From Emmonsiellopsis sp. PD_33 (lineage: Eukaryota > Ascomycota > Eurotiomycetes > Onygenales > Ajellomycetaceae), in NCBI GenBank assembly GCA_032988165.1, contig JANTQF010000142.1, positions 1 through 64,000 on the forward strand: a stretch of 64,000 bases of DNA. The letters are read 5' to 3'. The notes below the pieces were generated by a model. That model had not been told where the DNA came from, made no database searches, and worked only from the letters and a program-made list of their open reading frames with translations. Numbering within the stretch: the stretch's first letter is position 1; every line of letters begins with the position of its first letter. A program made the translations under genes and the position numbers. Below are positions 1 through 12,598 of this stretch, piece after piece.

Positions 1-1268
1 CGCCCCCTCCCCCGCAGAAACCGTACAACTAGCCCTCCCACAAACAAACCCATCAGGACAACACCCACCCCCATCCTCCCCCGCGCAACTCTTCCAACCA
101 CCCGCGCACTTCCCCGCCCCCGCCCCTGCCCCTGCTGCCCCCGAGGTCGGCACCGCAGTCACGGGCACCACCACCGTAGCCCCGTTCGAGTCTACGATTG
201 TCGTTGAAGGGGTGGTTGGGCAGGAGGTGGTGTGGCAGTCGCGTCCCGTTTGGCAGCAGCCGCCATGGTAGATGGCGCTGCAGGCGTAGAAGCCTGTTGG
301 GCAGGCGGTGGGGGATGGGGGGTGGGTTTTGGTGGTGATTGCGGTGGTGGTTGGGTTGGATGTTGGGCGGAAGGGGGGGTCGACGGGGACTGTTATTGTC
401 GGAGTGGTTGGTGGTGTTGATGTTGATGTTGACGGGGGAGGAGGAGGAGGTGGTGGTGGTGGGGTTGCGGTTATGGTTGTAGTTGAGATGAAGATACCTA
501 TGTTTTGCTCTAATGTTAGCAGCCACCCAAAAAAAAAAAAGGGGGGGGGGGTAAAAAGGGGCTGAAGCTGAAAATAAATAGTAACATACACCCCTCATCC
601 ACACATTCATAACCGGGAATACAACACCCACCCCCCGGATTCTCCGGACAGGAACTATACCCTTCCCCACACCCGCCCAGTTCCCCCTCACACCCCGCCG
701 CATCCCCACAGCATCCCACATCCCCCAACCCCGTATCCTCAACGAGAACACACTTACTCCCCCTCCCACAACAGCTCTTCGGCCGATCGATACCCGTACA
801 CGCCTCCGTGCCAGCGGGACATTGGAACCCCCGCTTGCCGAATATTCGCAGCGGAGTGAGCAGCGAGCGGCCGAATATGCCGCCCGAATCCCCATCTCCA
901 TCCGCATCTGCGTGTAGCGGAAATGGGCGAGAGAGTAGCGAGCTATTTGTCCACAGCTCTCCACCACCATCGCCCCCGCCTCTCCGCACCCTCTTCCCAT
1001 CATCATCATCATAATTGCCATCACCATCGAAAATCCAATAATCCAACCAAAACTTCTCCCCCGCATCGGCTGGCATCTTCCTCACCGCCACGGGCGGTTG
1101 GCGGGCGAGGCGCTGCTCGATCGCCGCATGGCGCCGGACGAGGGTGTCCTGTATTAGATCGCTGGTTGGGGAGGTGTCGTCGGGGTTCGGTTGTTGTAGT
1201 TGGAGTGATTGGGTGGGATAGAGGAGGAGGATGGGGGGGAGGGGGAGGGGGAGGGAGAAGAGGCGCAT
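1..1268 (-). CDS. Cysteine-rich secreted/cell-surface protein (3' end cut by window edge)
   Basis: Exons in transcript order: 1268-590 and 497 to beyond position 1. The intron (589-498) has a GTATGT donor and an ATAG acceptor and splits a Cys codon. The protein starts with a hydrophobic signal peptide (MRLFSLPLPLPPILLLYP). A charged region with many Asp and Gly residues follows. Then come several Cys modules of the type C-x(5-6)-C...GGCC-x-G-x(2)-C-x(4)-C (for example GGGCCIPGYEC and, after a Thr/Pro-rich linker, HGGCCQTGRDCHTTSC and GGGCCPDGFVCGRASC). This layout is known in fungal wall proteins that are often annotated as GPI-anchored. The C-terminus is outside the window, so an anchor signal cannot be checked. 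The intron carries a 12-A/11-G homopolymer run (529-551). The biochemical function is unknown to me. Confidence 0.75.
498..589 (-). other. Intron with homopolymer run
   Basis: On the coding strand this 92-base intron reads GTATGT, then a C11/T12 run, GCTAAC as a branch-point candidate, and ends in ATAG. Removing it joins the Cys-rich N-terminal part to a Thr/Pro-rich linker in frame. The homopolymer run is a likely site of sequencing or length error. Confidence 0.7.
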
Positions 1269-2804
1269 GGGGTGGTGAAGCTGGGTGGGATGGGATTCAG
1301 CGTGGCGTGTGTGTAGGACAGGAATTATGTATGTTGGCTATGTATGCATGTATATATGTATGAATAGATGTGTAGCTTTCACGTCGGGATGGATGTAGTT
1401 TGATAACTGATAACTGATTAGATGTAGGCGTAATGCCCAAAGGGAGGGCTGGAAGGGAGCGGGTATAGCTGTACGGTTTGAGAAATTTAGTCAAGTTACC
1501 TAGGTAGCACTGGAGTGAAACTGGCGGGATGAGATAATTCAGTAGATTTTATTCAGTTATTTCGTTGTGTGTTACATTGGTTAAATATTTAGTTGGTTGG
1601 TGGGCGACCTCAGAAATGCGGAGGCTGGGAAGGGAAGGGTGAGGCTGGGTTGACATCGCCTTGCATGCAGCAGCTGTTTCACCGCGGCCGTTTGGACAGA
1701 TGGGATTACTACGGAGTACTCCGTACTGGATAAATAGTTACTGAGGAGTAGATTATGCTGGATGGGAATTATGGTTTATTATAACAGAAATTAGGAACTG
1801 TCATATATCGTAATGAGCGTCCGTCCAAATCAACCCGTCCATACCATTCCCTCCGCCCATCCATCTCTCATGTTACGGACATTCAATATATCAATCCAGC
1901 CCAGCCCATCCATCCATCCCCTTTCCAATAATGCATCCCTCCCTGCCCTCCACCTCAAAAAATCACCTCAAAAAATAATCCTAACAGCCACTTCGTATGT
2001 AGATGATAACAAAAGAGACTCTGGGTATCGATAATATCAGGAAGAAAACGGTGTACAAAACAAAGCAGAGAAACAGGGTGTTCGAAAAGGCATATACCAA
2101 GGTCTCCAAGAGTATATAATAGGCTCCAGCCAATGTCGAACCCACAACACGCGCGACAAACAACAAGGAAACAGAAAAACAAGAACAAGAACATTATAAA
2201 AGCGCAAACACAGCAGAATCTCGGCAAATGTATAAAAGAAGACTGGGTACAGTAAACCAAGCTGCCTCCCTCTCTCCTGACACCACCGCTAGCAAAATGG
2301 AGTTTAGGTGCATATAAAAAGACGCCGGAGGCTAACATGCCGCATCGGAGACTAGAAGTGAATGAGGGAAGGTATTTCGATTAGCGAGAATAGATGCAAA
2401 AGGTAAGAGGTGACATAAGAAACAATGAAAAAATCAAAAAAAGTAAAATATGCGGTACCAAGTTTTATGTTGTATGTTGATGTGCAGTTCTGTTGTGATA
2501 TATCCACGGGCACAGAACTTTTTGGATAAAACAAGCAATTTCGCAGCCAAAAAAAAAATATAGGCTTGAGGGGGGGTTGGGAGGATGGAAGGGGGCGCAA
2601 GCAGAGCAGAGCAGGGCAGGGTATGGTGGGGGAGGGGGGAAGCATCCAAATGATCTCAATTATTATTTGAGAAAATGGACGAGAGCCACGATGTGCGCTT
2701 GCGCGGCGAAGCTAAGCTCACACGGTCAAAATGTTAGATTAAAAATTAATGTTGTTTTGTTTCGGTTGCTGTAAGTAGGACTCAGGTGTAAAGAATCCAC
2801 TGCT
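1269..2804. other. Intergenic region
   Basis: This is the promoter side of the Cys-rich gene and the 3' side of bud6. No coding exon is recognised. It holds a perfect 16-base palindrome, TACGGAGTACTCCGTA, at 1710-1725. The remainder is A/T-rich with short homopolymers. Confidence 0.6.
1710..1725. repeat. 16-bp perfect palindrome TACGGAGTACTCCGTA
   Basis: The sequence equals its own reverse complement. Its half-site TACGGAGTA recurs at about 7380, 39906, 48315, 53108 and 55082, in each case outside coding sequence. Confidence 0.8.
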
Positions 2805-5800
2805 CTACGTACCAGCAGCAGATGCCGAAGGGGAAGTTGTCTCTTCTTTGCTAGCGCCATCATCCACAGCTTCGCCGGGGTGTGTGGCGGCCTGTTCAGA
2901 GCTTGCTCCCTCGGCAGACTCGGTTTCGTCTTGTGGTGGTGATTTATCGTCGGGGGAAGGCTCCGCTGCGGCGTTCTTTTCTGTCTCGCCATTCCGCCCT
3001 TGCTGACGTTCCCACACCTCCTTTCGTATCCGGTCATCTTTGACTTTCCGCATGCGCTCGGCTTCTTCGACGCCACCGCTCTTCTTCAGCTTCCCTTCTT
3101 CGACAAATTTGCCCAGTTCTTTCTGGAAAAGACCAACCCGCCGATTCTCGAGCTCCTTTTGTCTCGCTTTCTCCGCGCGTTCTATAGCCTCAACGCGGTC
3201 TTCATGGTTAGGTTGAAGAGCTCGCACCTCTCCGAGTAAGTGATCCTTGGCCTTCATGGGATCCATCGTCTCGTCGACGGGGAAGTTGCGGGATGCGTTT
3301 CTCAAGCCCTGTGGTCCTGGAGTAGAGTGCAGACTCTGTTCTTTGGTAGCTTGTTCCACGAGGGCGAATGTCTGTGCGGCCTTTTCAAGATCGTCCTCTA
3401 GATCGACAGCAAGATCTTCCTGCATAGTGAGCTGATCCCGCTCCTCGCAGACAAGCTGCAGTTCCTTCTCCCAGATCTTAGTCCATATCGGCTTCTCCCG
3501 TTTAAGGAATTCTTGCATCTTCTTCAATTCTTTAGTCACCGCACTGATATCCCGACCAACGGCTTCTAGCTGTCTTGGCAGTGGGCGGACGCCGCGAGTC
3601 ACGACGTCCTTCCGAAGATCCTCGACAAGGTCTTGCAGATCGTCAACACGAGCAACGATCCGTTCAGACTCGTCAGCAAGCTCCTTCTTGCCTGCATTTA
3701 CACGAGCACGGCCCGCATCGCCCTCATATGACGGCACGGTCATCTCAGTAGCTGCGCTCTTAACAGAACCAGCCTTGGACCGGATGGAGCTCATTGAAGC
3801 AGAGATATCAGACGTGAAATTCGTATACGTCTGGCGTAAAGTGGCGAGATCCCGACGGATACTCTGCAATTCGGCAATCTGGTCCCCATTGCCTGAGACT
3901 GGCCCACCAGAGGACATTGGCTTGGTCGGTAGAGCTTGTGGACGAGCAGTAGCCAGACGGGACATTTCTTTTGAAGCCTCCAGTTGGCGCTCAGATAGAC
4001 GTTGGATAGATGTCCCCTGTCCGTCGACAATTTCACGGACTCCCTCGATCAAGCGGCGGATACCTCCGACTCCTTCATCGAAATGCTTCTTCACCTCGTC
4101 CAGGGCTTCAACATTTAATACGAGGACCGATCGATCCTTTACGTCACTCAGGTCTTCCAATTCATGACGAACACCTGACACGGGATCTTGGATGTAAATT
4201 TCGGGCAAGTCAGCACCGTTGCTATGGGTGTTCCAAGCAAATTTTTCGATGAACGCTAGTTGTAGTCTTCCGATAGTTAATTCGGAATATCCTTCCGGTA
4301 GAACATATTTCTTAATCTTGCTCTTGTACTGTAAGAAGAGCGTCAATTCTTTGCCCGGGGGTGGAGAAGACTCAGGCGTGAACTGTGCGGAGGGTGAACC
4401 GTCAGATAATGTGGAGCTAGTCTTATTAGATTCGGGTTCCGCGGTCGTGGACTTCTCTTTGGTGCCATTTTCCGGTGTCTCGTAAGGTTCCGACGAACCA
4501 GAACTTCGTTCCGCAATATGAGGCAAGTTGGGTAAAGAGCCACCAACCACAGGTGCGTCTCTAGACTCAAAATCACGGGGGGAACGGATCTTATCGGACG
4601 GAGTCTTGGCCATCGGGCTGTCATCCTCGACCGAGTTCACTGAGGTATCAATTCGGGGTCTGGCCGCGGGTTCCTCACGCTCGGGTTTGGCAACAGCTTT
4701 GCCAGGGGTTGATTCTACCGGGTGGTTGTTCGAGCGCTGGCGGCCGTGTAAATGCGATCCACGGAGTCGGACAGCATTCATCGATTCGCGAACATCTCGG
4801 CCTCGATTAGGAACCGGCGAGTTTTGTGTAGGTGGGATAACCGGAACGCCGTTTGGTGATGGGCCCAGGTGTTTTGATATCTGATAAGCGGAGAATCTTC
4901 TGGACGCTCGTCGCTCGAGCTCTCCACTTCTTTGCAAAAGTCCAATAGCATCGTCTTGTTTCGAAGTCGGAGGGGTGGGTGGAGGCGGATGGGGGAAATT
5001 CTGTGCTGTGTAGCTGGGTCCGGTTTCGTGGTGGGAGGCGTTGGCGGTCGGGTCGGAGTAGGGAGGAAGGACGGGCATATTCTGCATAGCATTGCTGGAT
5101 AACGACGAGCTTGATGAACCAACAGATCTTTGAGCGTCCTTCTTGGAAGCCTCTCTCTCCGCAAACGTTCCCCCATGTCGGTCATTAGACCAACTCGACG
5201 AGTTGTTCCGGGGAAGACCCTGCTCCCCCGGATAACCGGTCATAGTCCCCTGTGGCACCCGCTTCTGGGGTGACCGAGGGGGAGCCTCATCCAGCATTTG
5301 ATTCAAGCTAGCCTCCCCGCTCCCCACACTCCCCGAGCTACCCTGTCGTGGCGGTGCGGATCTGGCCTCCTTCCCCTGCCTTGATCGCAGCTTGGCCTGT
5401 TTCTTCTTAAGTCCATGGAGCAAGTTGATTATGATGTCACGTATGCGCGGGAGGTATCGATCGAGGCTTTCTGGCGATGCATCTTGGCTGAGGGTGTCTT
5501 CCAAGATAGTCCGGAGGAGGTCGGGCACGGGTCCCAAGTCAGTGGTCTCAACTCCAATCGCCCCGAATGCCCTGCACGCGAGGTTGAATTCGTATCCCAA
5601 GCGGACATACACATCCGACACCTCGCTTTCGGAGGCCTGCTGCCGTGACCATTGCGTAAGGGTTTCTAGTAGCTGTTTCGTTGCAACGAGAAGATGGGTG
5701 ACGCTCTTCTCGATCTGCGATAGTTGTTTGTCGGGCTGATATCAAACAAAGAGACCCGCACCGTTAGCGATGAAATGTCCATAAGCATCAGAAACACCCC

Positions 5801-6068
5801 GTATATGCGAAGAGCACAGCGCATTGGTATAGAAACTAGGGGGAGTAGGGAGGGTATAACTCACGGCACCCCGACTTGAAGCGGACCTCCCCGAGCCCGA
5901 GGAGGCTCTCGAGCCCATGGGAAGCTGGCTCGTGGTTTCATCACCGGCCGCACCGCCAGGACCTCCACCAGCAGTCGACGCCATCTGAGCCGCAGAAGAA
6001 TGGGAACGATCTGACGCGGGCGAGCGGCGTTGCAGAGATCTGGAGTGAGAAGTAGAAAAGGAATCCAT
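2805..6068 (-). CDS. bud6: Bud6/AIP3 actin- and formin-interacting polarity protein
   Basis: Exons: 6068-5865 and 5735-2805, joined in phase 0 by an intron with a GTGAGT donor and ATCAG acceptor, giving 1044 residues. Bud6 is a polarisome component that binds actin and stimulates formin-driven actin nucleation at growing tips. Residues about 69-150 are a conserved helical block (PDKQLSQIEKSVTHLL ... VRLGYEFNLACRAFG) typical of Bud6 N-terminal regions. The middle is Ser/Pro-rich and disordered. From about residue 530 (ELTLFLQYKSKIKKYVLPEG) the AIP3 domain begins. It continues through long charged helices (VARVDDLQDLVEDLRKDV, AVGRDISAVTKELKKMQEFL) to about residue 960, followed by an acidic tail. 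An in-frame ATG 7 codons upstream (6089) is an alternative start. The 5' region contains a GTACCGTACC motif about 185 bp upstream. Confidence 0.93.
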
Positions 6069-6089
6069 CGGGACGTGGAAAAGGAACAA

Positions 6090-8704
6090 GACTGCTCCCA
6101 GGTCAAGAATCGACGGGCAGCGAGCATCAACGACAATTAATGTTGGGCTGGAAGGTGTGCTGATACGGGCGGTATGTATGCGGTATGGCTGTTACGCCCG
6201 TTGACGGCGGGTGGGCCGGGGTGGCTGGGCCTGGCGCCTTGCCGCGGTACAGTACCGTACCGTCTCGTATGCAACGGTGTCACTGCGCCCGCCAAGAGAA
6301 TGCAGTCATGTGATCTGCTTGTTCATGGTCACGTGAGCTAATCGTCACTTTCCTTGGCAGCCAATCACAGCTTCTGGCCAAACTATCTCCTCATTGTCAC
6401 TGTGAGGTTAATAGATGATAGATGAATATCCTCCAACAATCCTATGAGGTCACCAGAAACCACATCACAAACTAAATGTCCTTGCTATGTCTCTTCTACT
6501 GCTCACATTAACCCTGCCATCATCAACTCCATGGGAAACAGACACAGATGTGACATGTGCTCTCCGGGAACCCCAATATCGAGTCCCTTCCAATGACACA
6601 CTCACTTGTGACTACAATTAACACTGCACTAATACCGCCCTTTCCTACATATCTTGGGAGTGCCCGATATGATTCCCATTGCAAACCCCAAACTCTGGAA
6701 CTAGTTTACCTTTTGTTCGGGTTTTATGTATGAGACGCAGCTTCAAAGAAATCAGTCCTTATAATATAATGAAGAGTTAAAAAGCAAGAGGGGGTGAAAT
6801 GAAACAAACATCAGACTGGCAGACAGATAGATGGATATCTTCTTTATTCTGTAGAGATAAGCAAGTTTCCCCTTCTTATTATTCTATATTTAAAATAATA
6901 ACCTTGTGAAATAGAAAGTGGAATCTAACTTGAAACCAAGTCAAATAACAAAGAGAGCACCAACAAACCTAGACCTTTTTCTTTGCCAACGAGTTAGGGG
7001 GGGCTTTTTGTTTGAAACAAAACCAGATTTTCCAGGCAGCCAAATAAAGGGGGCTCTGATACATTGTGTAATTACATACAAAGTTCCTTTAGATGCGTTA
7101 GCCCGTAGTTATATCGGTTTCCGTAGATTAACCCCAAGTTGATATCAAACCCTGTTAACCTCTAAATATCTGTAAGGCTGTTTGTTAGTTAGCTAATTTA
7201 GCTTGATGGGGTTTGCTCATTGAAGCCAGCGACCCGCCTCATCTTGATCGGAAGAGGCAAGGCAAATACTACCAGTAGTATGGAGGGCGCAAAGCAAAAT
7301 CTACCAACCAGCCTCAAATATACGGAGAGCCTCACTTGCATGTAGTTTGCGGAGCTGATAAGCTATGTATCTCTGCCGCTACTCCGTACATATGTTGGTG
7401 CTTGAGTTTCCGCTACAAACTACAAACTGTCATTTTTTGAAAGGGTGATGGATGGATAGGGCGGAGAAAGCTGGTTGGTGGAGCACATGCGGATGGAATT
7501 CATTGATTAACTTTCCTTTCGGTGGCCCGGCGGAGGCGAGGCATGGAGGCGGGTATGATAGAGACAAGGTTGCGAAGAACCTAGCTGCCGTATTTTTCGG
7601 TCTGCGCTTGCGCCCGGACTTTTTATTACAAGAGGAAGAGAAGAATGGAGGGGGGATGGTGGGGGATACCTGCTGCATAACAGAAGGCAGCGGACAAGCT
7701 TTGCATGGGAAGTAAGGTTTGTTGCGGCAAGTGGAGATGGCCGTTGGAAAAGCAGCGAAGGGTGTGCGGGTTCCATGGGCCTGTCTGTTATGGCATCTAT
7801 CTAGGTTATTGGGTGCTAGAGAGGGCTCCGGACAAACGAGAATGACGATGGTCAATGATGATTGTGGAAATGACATGGGGGAGGAGAAATGGACTGCACA
7901 AAATTGAGGTCATGGTGTAGATCTGCCGGGCAGTTGAGGATTGGCGTAACTTGGAGTACTGTAGGCGTATTTTATGGAGCTAGAGTATTCGTCAGCCTGA
8001 GGCTGGTACACCCTTTCCCCGCAGACTGCAATCAAGGAGGAGGACGACGATTGCAGAGCTTGCCTGACTCTGGCGGCTGGTTTCCCTGCTTGTCGCTGCG
8101 CTGGTTGTGCCCAGGTGGGCGAGGGAGACAGTGAGGAATCTGGGGTTGTACGGCAAAATTACGCGTGACAGGGCGCTGACAATACGTGGTGCGGGCAGCC
8201 ATGCCCAGTCGGGCTAGATGATAGCGGGGCCCCTAGCCTGCAAACGGCATGGCGGCCATGGGGCAGCCGGAGCGGCAGCCGGTGATTGGCCAGCTTGGCG
8301 GTCCCGCGCAGCCGAATAAAAGACATACAGGCGGGCTGACCGTACCGTACGTACCGTCCGCGCTGGGCAGCCGCCGCCCCAAAAAAGCAGCGGCAGGCGG
8401 CTCCCCTCCAGCAAGCTAGCCTCGACCCTAACCTCCCGCCAACCTCACCTCTCGTCTTTTTTCCTTCTTCTCCTCTCCCCGTCTTCCGCCAGCTCTCCCT
8501 CTGCCCCCCATTGAGGCCAAGCTGTCTTCCTCTCCTCTCCCCGCGCATCTGGTGTTGTGGCTGTTTTCTTCTTCCCCCCTTCGGTTTTCTTTTTTGTCGT
8601 TCGCCAGGCGGTGTGGGCCCCTGTGCCTTTTCGCCCTCTGGCTCTAACCTGGCTCGAAAGTCGCACGACGCGAACTTTTGACGACCTCCTGCTGCCCGTC
8701 TGCC
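6090..8704. other. Divergent promoter region between bud6 and pbp1 (about 2.6 kb)
   Basis: No convincing gene is seen. The part nearest bud6 carries GTACCGTACCGT (6252-6263). The part nearest pbp1 carries GTACCGTACGTACCGT (8342-8357), followed by a strongly pyrimidine-rich leader from about 8440 to 8700. The middle (about 6400-7200) is AT-rich, with no open frame resembling a known protein. Confidence 0.6.
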
Positions 8705-11700
8705 ATGACTTCCACCGTCAACTCTCTCTCCTCCGCCAACGGTGCCAACCCCGGCAACAATTCCGTGCCCCAGAACTCATCCGCTGCCAGTAGACCAGCC
8801 ATGCGGTCGAATGCCACCCTGAAGTCGTCCAACGATGGCGGTCGACGACAGGCAGGCAGCCCCGTCGACGGTGCCCAGAGGTACGTCTGCTCCCAGTGCC
8901 CCCAACGCTCGCAGCTTTCCCCTTCCCTTCTGCCTCATCTGCCCTGCCCTGCCGTCTTGCTTGCTTCCCCCGTTGTTCTCAGGTTGCCAAAGCGCTCTTT
9001 CTCCGCTGAAACCGTGGCATGTGGCCTTTGTTGTCATGTTCTGGCTGGGGCAAGGGTGCGCCTTTCGGCGGACTACGCCCATAGAGCTCCTTCCCGGCCG
9101 TCACGCATCATCCCGCAAGCAACCAGTTCTTTCTCTCTGCATGGACAAAGCATGGTATTCATAGGCTTTGTCCTTCTCTGTCATATTCACCTTGATGTCT
9201 TCGTTGCCTCCCTTACTGCTCTCGTGCTGTCACTAATCTACCCTCTTCACACGTTAGGCGTAATAATCCCCCAAAGGCCTGGAGTCAATCCACGAACCCC
9301 ATCACTCAAAAACACTCGTATTCCAACCAGAACGGAGCTGCCTCCCAGCGCAAATCTACCGTTTCTCCCAAGCCAATGTCGGCGAAGGAATCAAACACTG
9401 CCGATATGCACGCCAATGATCGTCTCATATTTATCTTGACAGCCTGCATTGTAAGTTGCTACCTGTATGCTTCTTTTGACACAATGCCACCCTGATGCTA
9501 ATACGTTGACAGGGCTTGAATGCCACCATCACCACTAAGAGCGGAGATAAATTCTCTGGCATCTTTTCGGGCTCCTCGTTCGATTCAAACGAGTCCTCGT
9601 TTACACTGAAGATGGTACAACGTTGCTCCTCACCACAGCCAGACCAAAGCAGACCGAACGGGCTAAGCGACCACGCCAGCCCCTATGTTGGATCTGGCCC
9701 AGATCATCAGATGATTTTCGAGGTCCAGGAAATTGCGGATGTCGCTGTGGCAGATGTTTCTACCAACGGAATCGCTGCAAAGGAGCAGAATGGTAATTGT
9801 TTTTGCCGCCTGAAACATAGAAGGAAGTAGTGAACTAACGCATGTCTTCTTTAGGAACCCCAACAGGATTCAGAACCGACGCTGATATCTCCGGCAATCA
9901 GGGAGGACGCGTTGAAAGAGAACTTCAGCGATGGGAGCCCAGCACAGAGGCGACTGTCGACCTATCTCTTGAAAGCGCAGGTTCAACCACTTGGGACCAA
10001 TTTGAAACAAACAAACGTCTCTTCGGGACGACTTCAAGCTACGACGAGAGTTTCTACACGACCCACATCGATCGAAATGACCCATCGTATAAGCGTAAAG
10101 AAGCAGAGGCCGCAAGAATCGCACGTGAAATCGAGTCGTCCGATACCGATAATATTCACATGAGAGAAGAACGCGGTTTGGTGGCCGAGAACGATTATAC
10201 TGGCGAAGAAGAGAGATACAGTGGTGTCCGTCGTGACCAAGCGAATTTCCCTCCTCTCCAATCTGGGCAACCAAACAAGTATACTCCGCCTGCCAGACGC
10301 CCACCTACGAGCCAACCCACAGTTCCCGGCGCACCCGTCGACCCTGCAATTATTTCAGCCCAGATTGCTAGGCCTGACATGCCGAGCAAACAGGTTAGCC
10401 AGCCGAAGATCAACGTCGTGCCTTCTCCGAATGGTCCTGATGCGTCTCAGGGGAAGGCCCCGGAGCCAGCCAAGACTGCACCACCCAATAAGTCTGCCGT
10501 TGACCTCGAACAGAAGACTTCTGCTGTTAAACCGGCGCCGACTAGTACCGCTCCCCCCAAACGCAACGGAGCCGAAAACGCCTCTGCCAATGTGGAGGTG
10601 GAGGTGCTCGACCATTTCCGCGCGTTCGCCAACAACGAGAAGATGAAGTTCCATGAGCGCCGCCGTAACCAGGCTTCATATGACCGCACCATCAAACTCA
10701 ATGAGTTGATGAAGTTTTCCCAGAATTTCAAGCTGGGAACCCCTGTTCCCAAGGATTTGGTGCCTATCCTGGCCAAAGACCCGAACAAGCAGGAGGAAAT
10801 TGTGGAACGAGCGCGTCGACAGCATGAAGAGAAGATGGCGTCGGCTGCCTCGAAACCGGCAACCACTGCTGCCCCTCCGGCCGCTGATCAGAAAGCAGCC
10901 CCACGGCCAACTGGCGAATCTCGGTATAACGTTGGTACCGCTCCTCCTGTGGCACCGTCTGATCGCCCACCATACCGTGGCCGCCCAGGCTACCCGCCCA
11001 TGGGGCCTCATAACGGCCCAGGTGGACGTCCAATGGGACACCATGCAGCGCATCCTGGGAGATCCGGGCCCGGACTCGGTCACCGTCTTGCAGATATCCA
11101 GCAACAACGCAAGAATGGAGCTATGGGTCCCGTACCTGCTCCGCTTCCCATTCATGATTCTCGTGTGCCTCCTACAGGGCCAATGGCTGGTGACCATCCC
11201 AGCATTAACAGTCCTCATAAATCGATACAGAGCCCAACGTCTGCAGTTTCGTCAAAGTTTAATGTGAGAGCTTCTGAATTCAAGCCCAATCCCGCCGCGA
11301 ACACCTTTACTCCTGTGGGCGCATCCACAGTTTCACCTAGCCCCGCGCCGAATGCGAGAACACGCTCTATTTCCCGTGCTGCTAGCCCCTCTGCGTTCTT
11401 TGGTGCTAAAAAGCTTGTCTCCCCTTCTGAACGCCCGTCAATAAACGATTACTTCAACCCCGTGAAGCGGATGAAGAAAGAGACAGAAGAACATAATTTG
11501 AAGGAACCGAAAGATGCGAAAGACTATACATTTAATGGTGGCATTCCGCAAGCGTATCGCACTCTGCCAACCTGGGATGTTGCCCCGATTAATATGGAGA
11601 AAACTTATGTAGACATGTTCAAGAATTCAGTGGCTGCGTCCTCAATTTCGCCACAAACACGGGCTGCGTCTAACCCACAGATGCCTCACCAGCATCAGCT

Positions 11701-12598
11701 CCCGTTCCATCTCCAACAAAGCAGTCAGGCAGGCCCACCAACTACGGTTCCTCCTCAAGGTCCTCCTCACCTGCACCCGCAGTCACACCATCCTCCAGGG
11801 CCTCCACACTTTGATGATCACCATCGCATGCAGATATCTGCGTCTACATCTCAAGTGTACCCCTCGCCCCGTCTCCAACAAAGCCATGTGGCTTACCATT
11901 CACCCATGGGACATCATGCTCAGCTTGCGTACGGCCCATCGGGACCCCAGTTCTACCCGGGTCAAGGTCCTCAACCGTCGCACATGAGACAGTATCCAGG
12001 GGCTCCTCAATTCGTTAACCCTCAAAATGGCATGGGGGCGCCAATGATGGTTCAGCAACCTTCTAGTGGGCCTTTCGTAGGTATGCCTCAAGGAATGGCC
12101 GTTCCGTATAATGCGCAGATGTCAATGTATTCGCCAAACGCTGGACATGCATATCCACAGCACGCGCCCCCGCCTCCTCAACCCCATAGTGGATATCCCA
12201 GCCCAAGCCGTGGAGCACCTATGATGATGCATCAAGGTTCACAGCAAGGCCATCCACCTCAACCCGTTATGTTTATGAATCCCGGCCAGCATGGACAACC
12301 TGTTTACGCTCCGCAGCAACCAGGCCACAGTGAGTCAAACCCATTTTGCCCTCTGCATAACTTGAGCTAACTCTTATAAGTGCCTCCAGGTCGCGCCGGC
12401 TATCCTCAACACCAACAAGCACACTTTAACACTAGTCCTCATCAAGCGCATCATTACCCACACCACCAACATCGTGCCCAGAGCAATCACTACAACCAGA
12501 TGCCCCAGATGCCACCTCCACACATGCAGCAGCAGGGCCCGCCACCGAACGCACCATCAGGGCCCCACCCTGCTGAGGCTGTCGACGAAGTGAAATGA
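8705..12598 (+). CDS. pbp1: Pbp1/ataxin-2 homologue
   Basis: Exons: 8705-8880, 9258-9450, 9513-9792, 9855-12329 and 12381-12598. All junctions are in frame, giving 1113 residues. Ataxin-2 proteins bind poly(A)-binding protein, act in mRNA polyadenylation and stress granules, and modulate TORC1 in yeast. An Sm-like domain spans about residues 112-210 (NDRLIFILTACIGLNATITT ... HQMIFEVQEIADVAVADV). An LsmAD domain follows at about 217-305 (GFRTDADISG ... SYDESFYTTHIDRNDPSYKRKEAEA). A PAM2-type motif, SKFNVRASEFKP, lies at residues 683-694. The C-terminal 500 residues are low complexity, rich in Pro, Gln, His and Met. The first intron is long for this window (377 bp). Confidence 0.95.
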
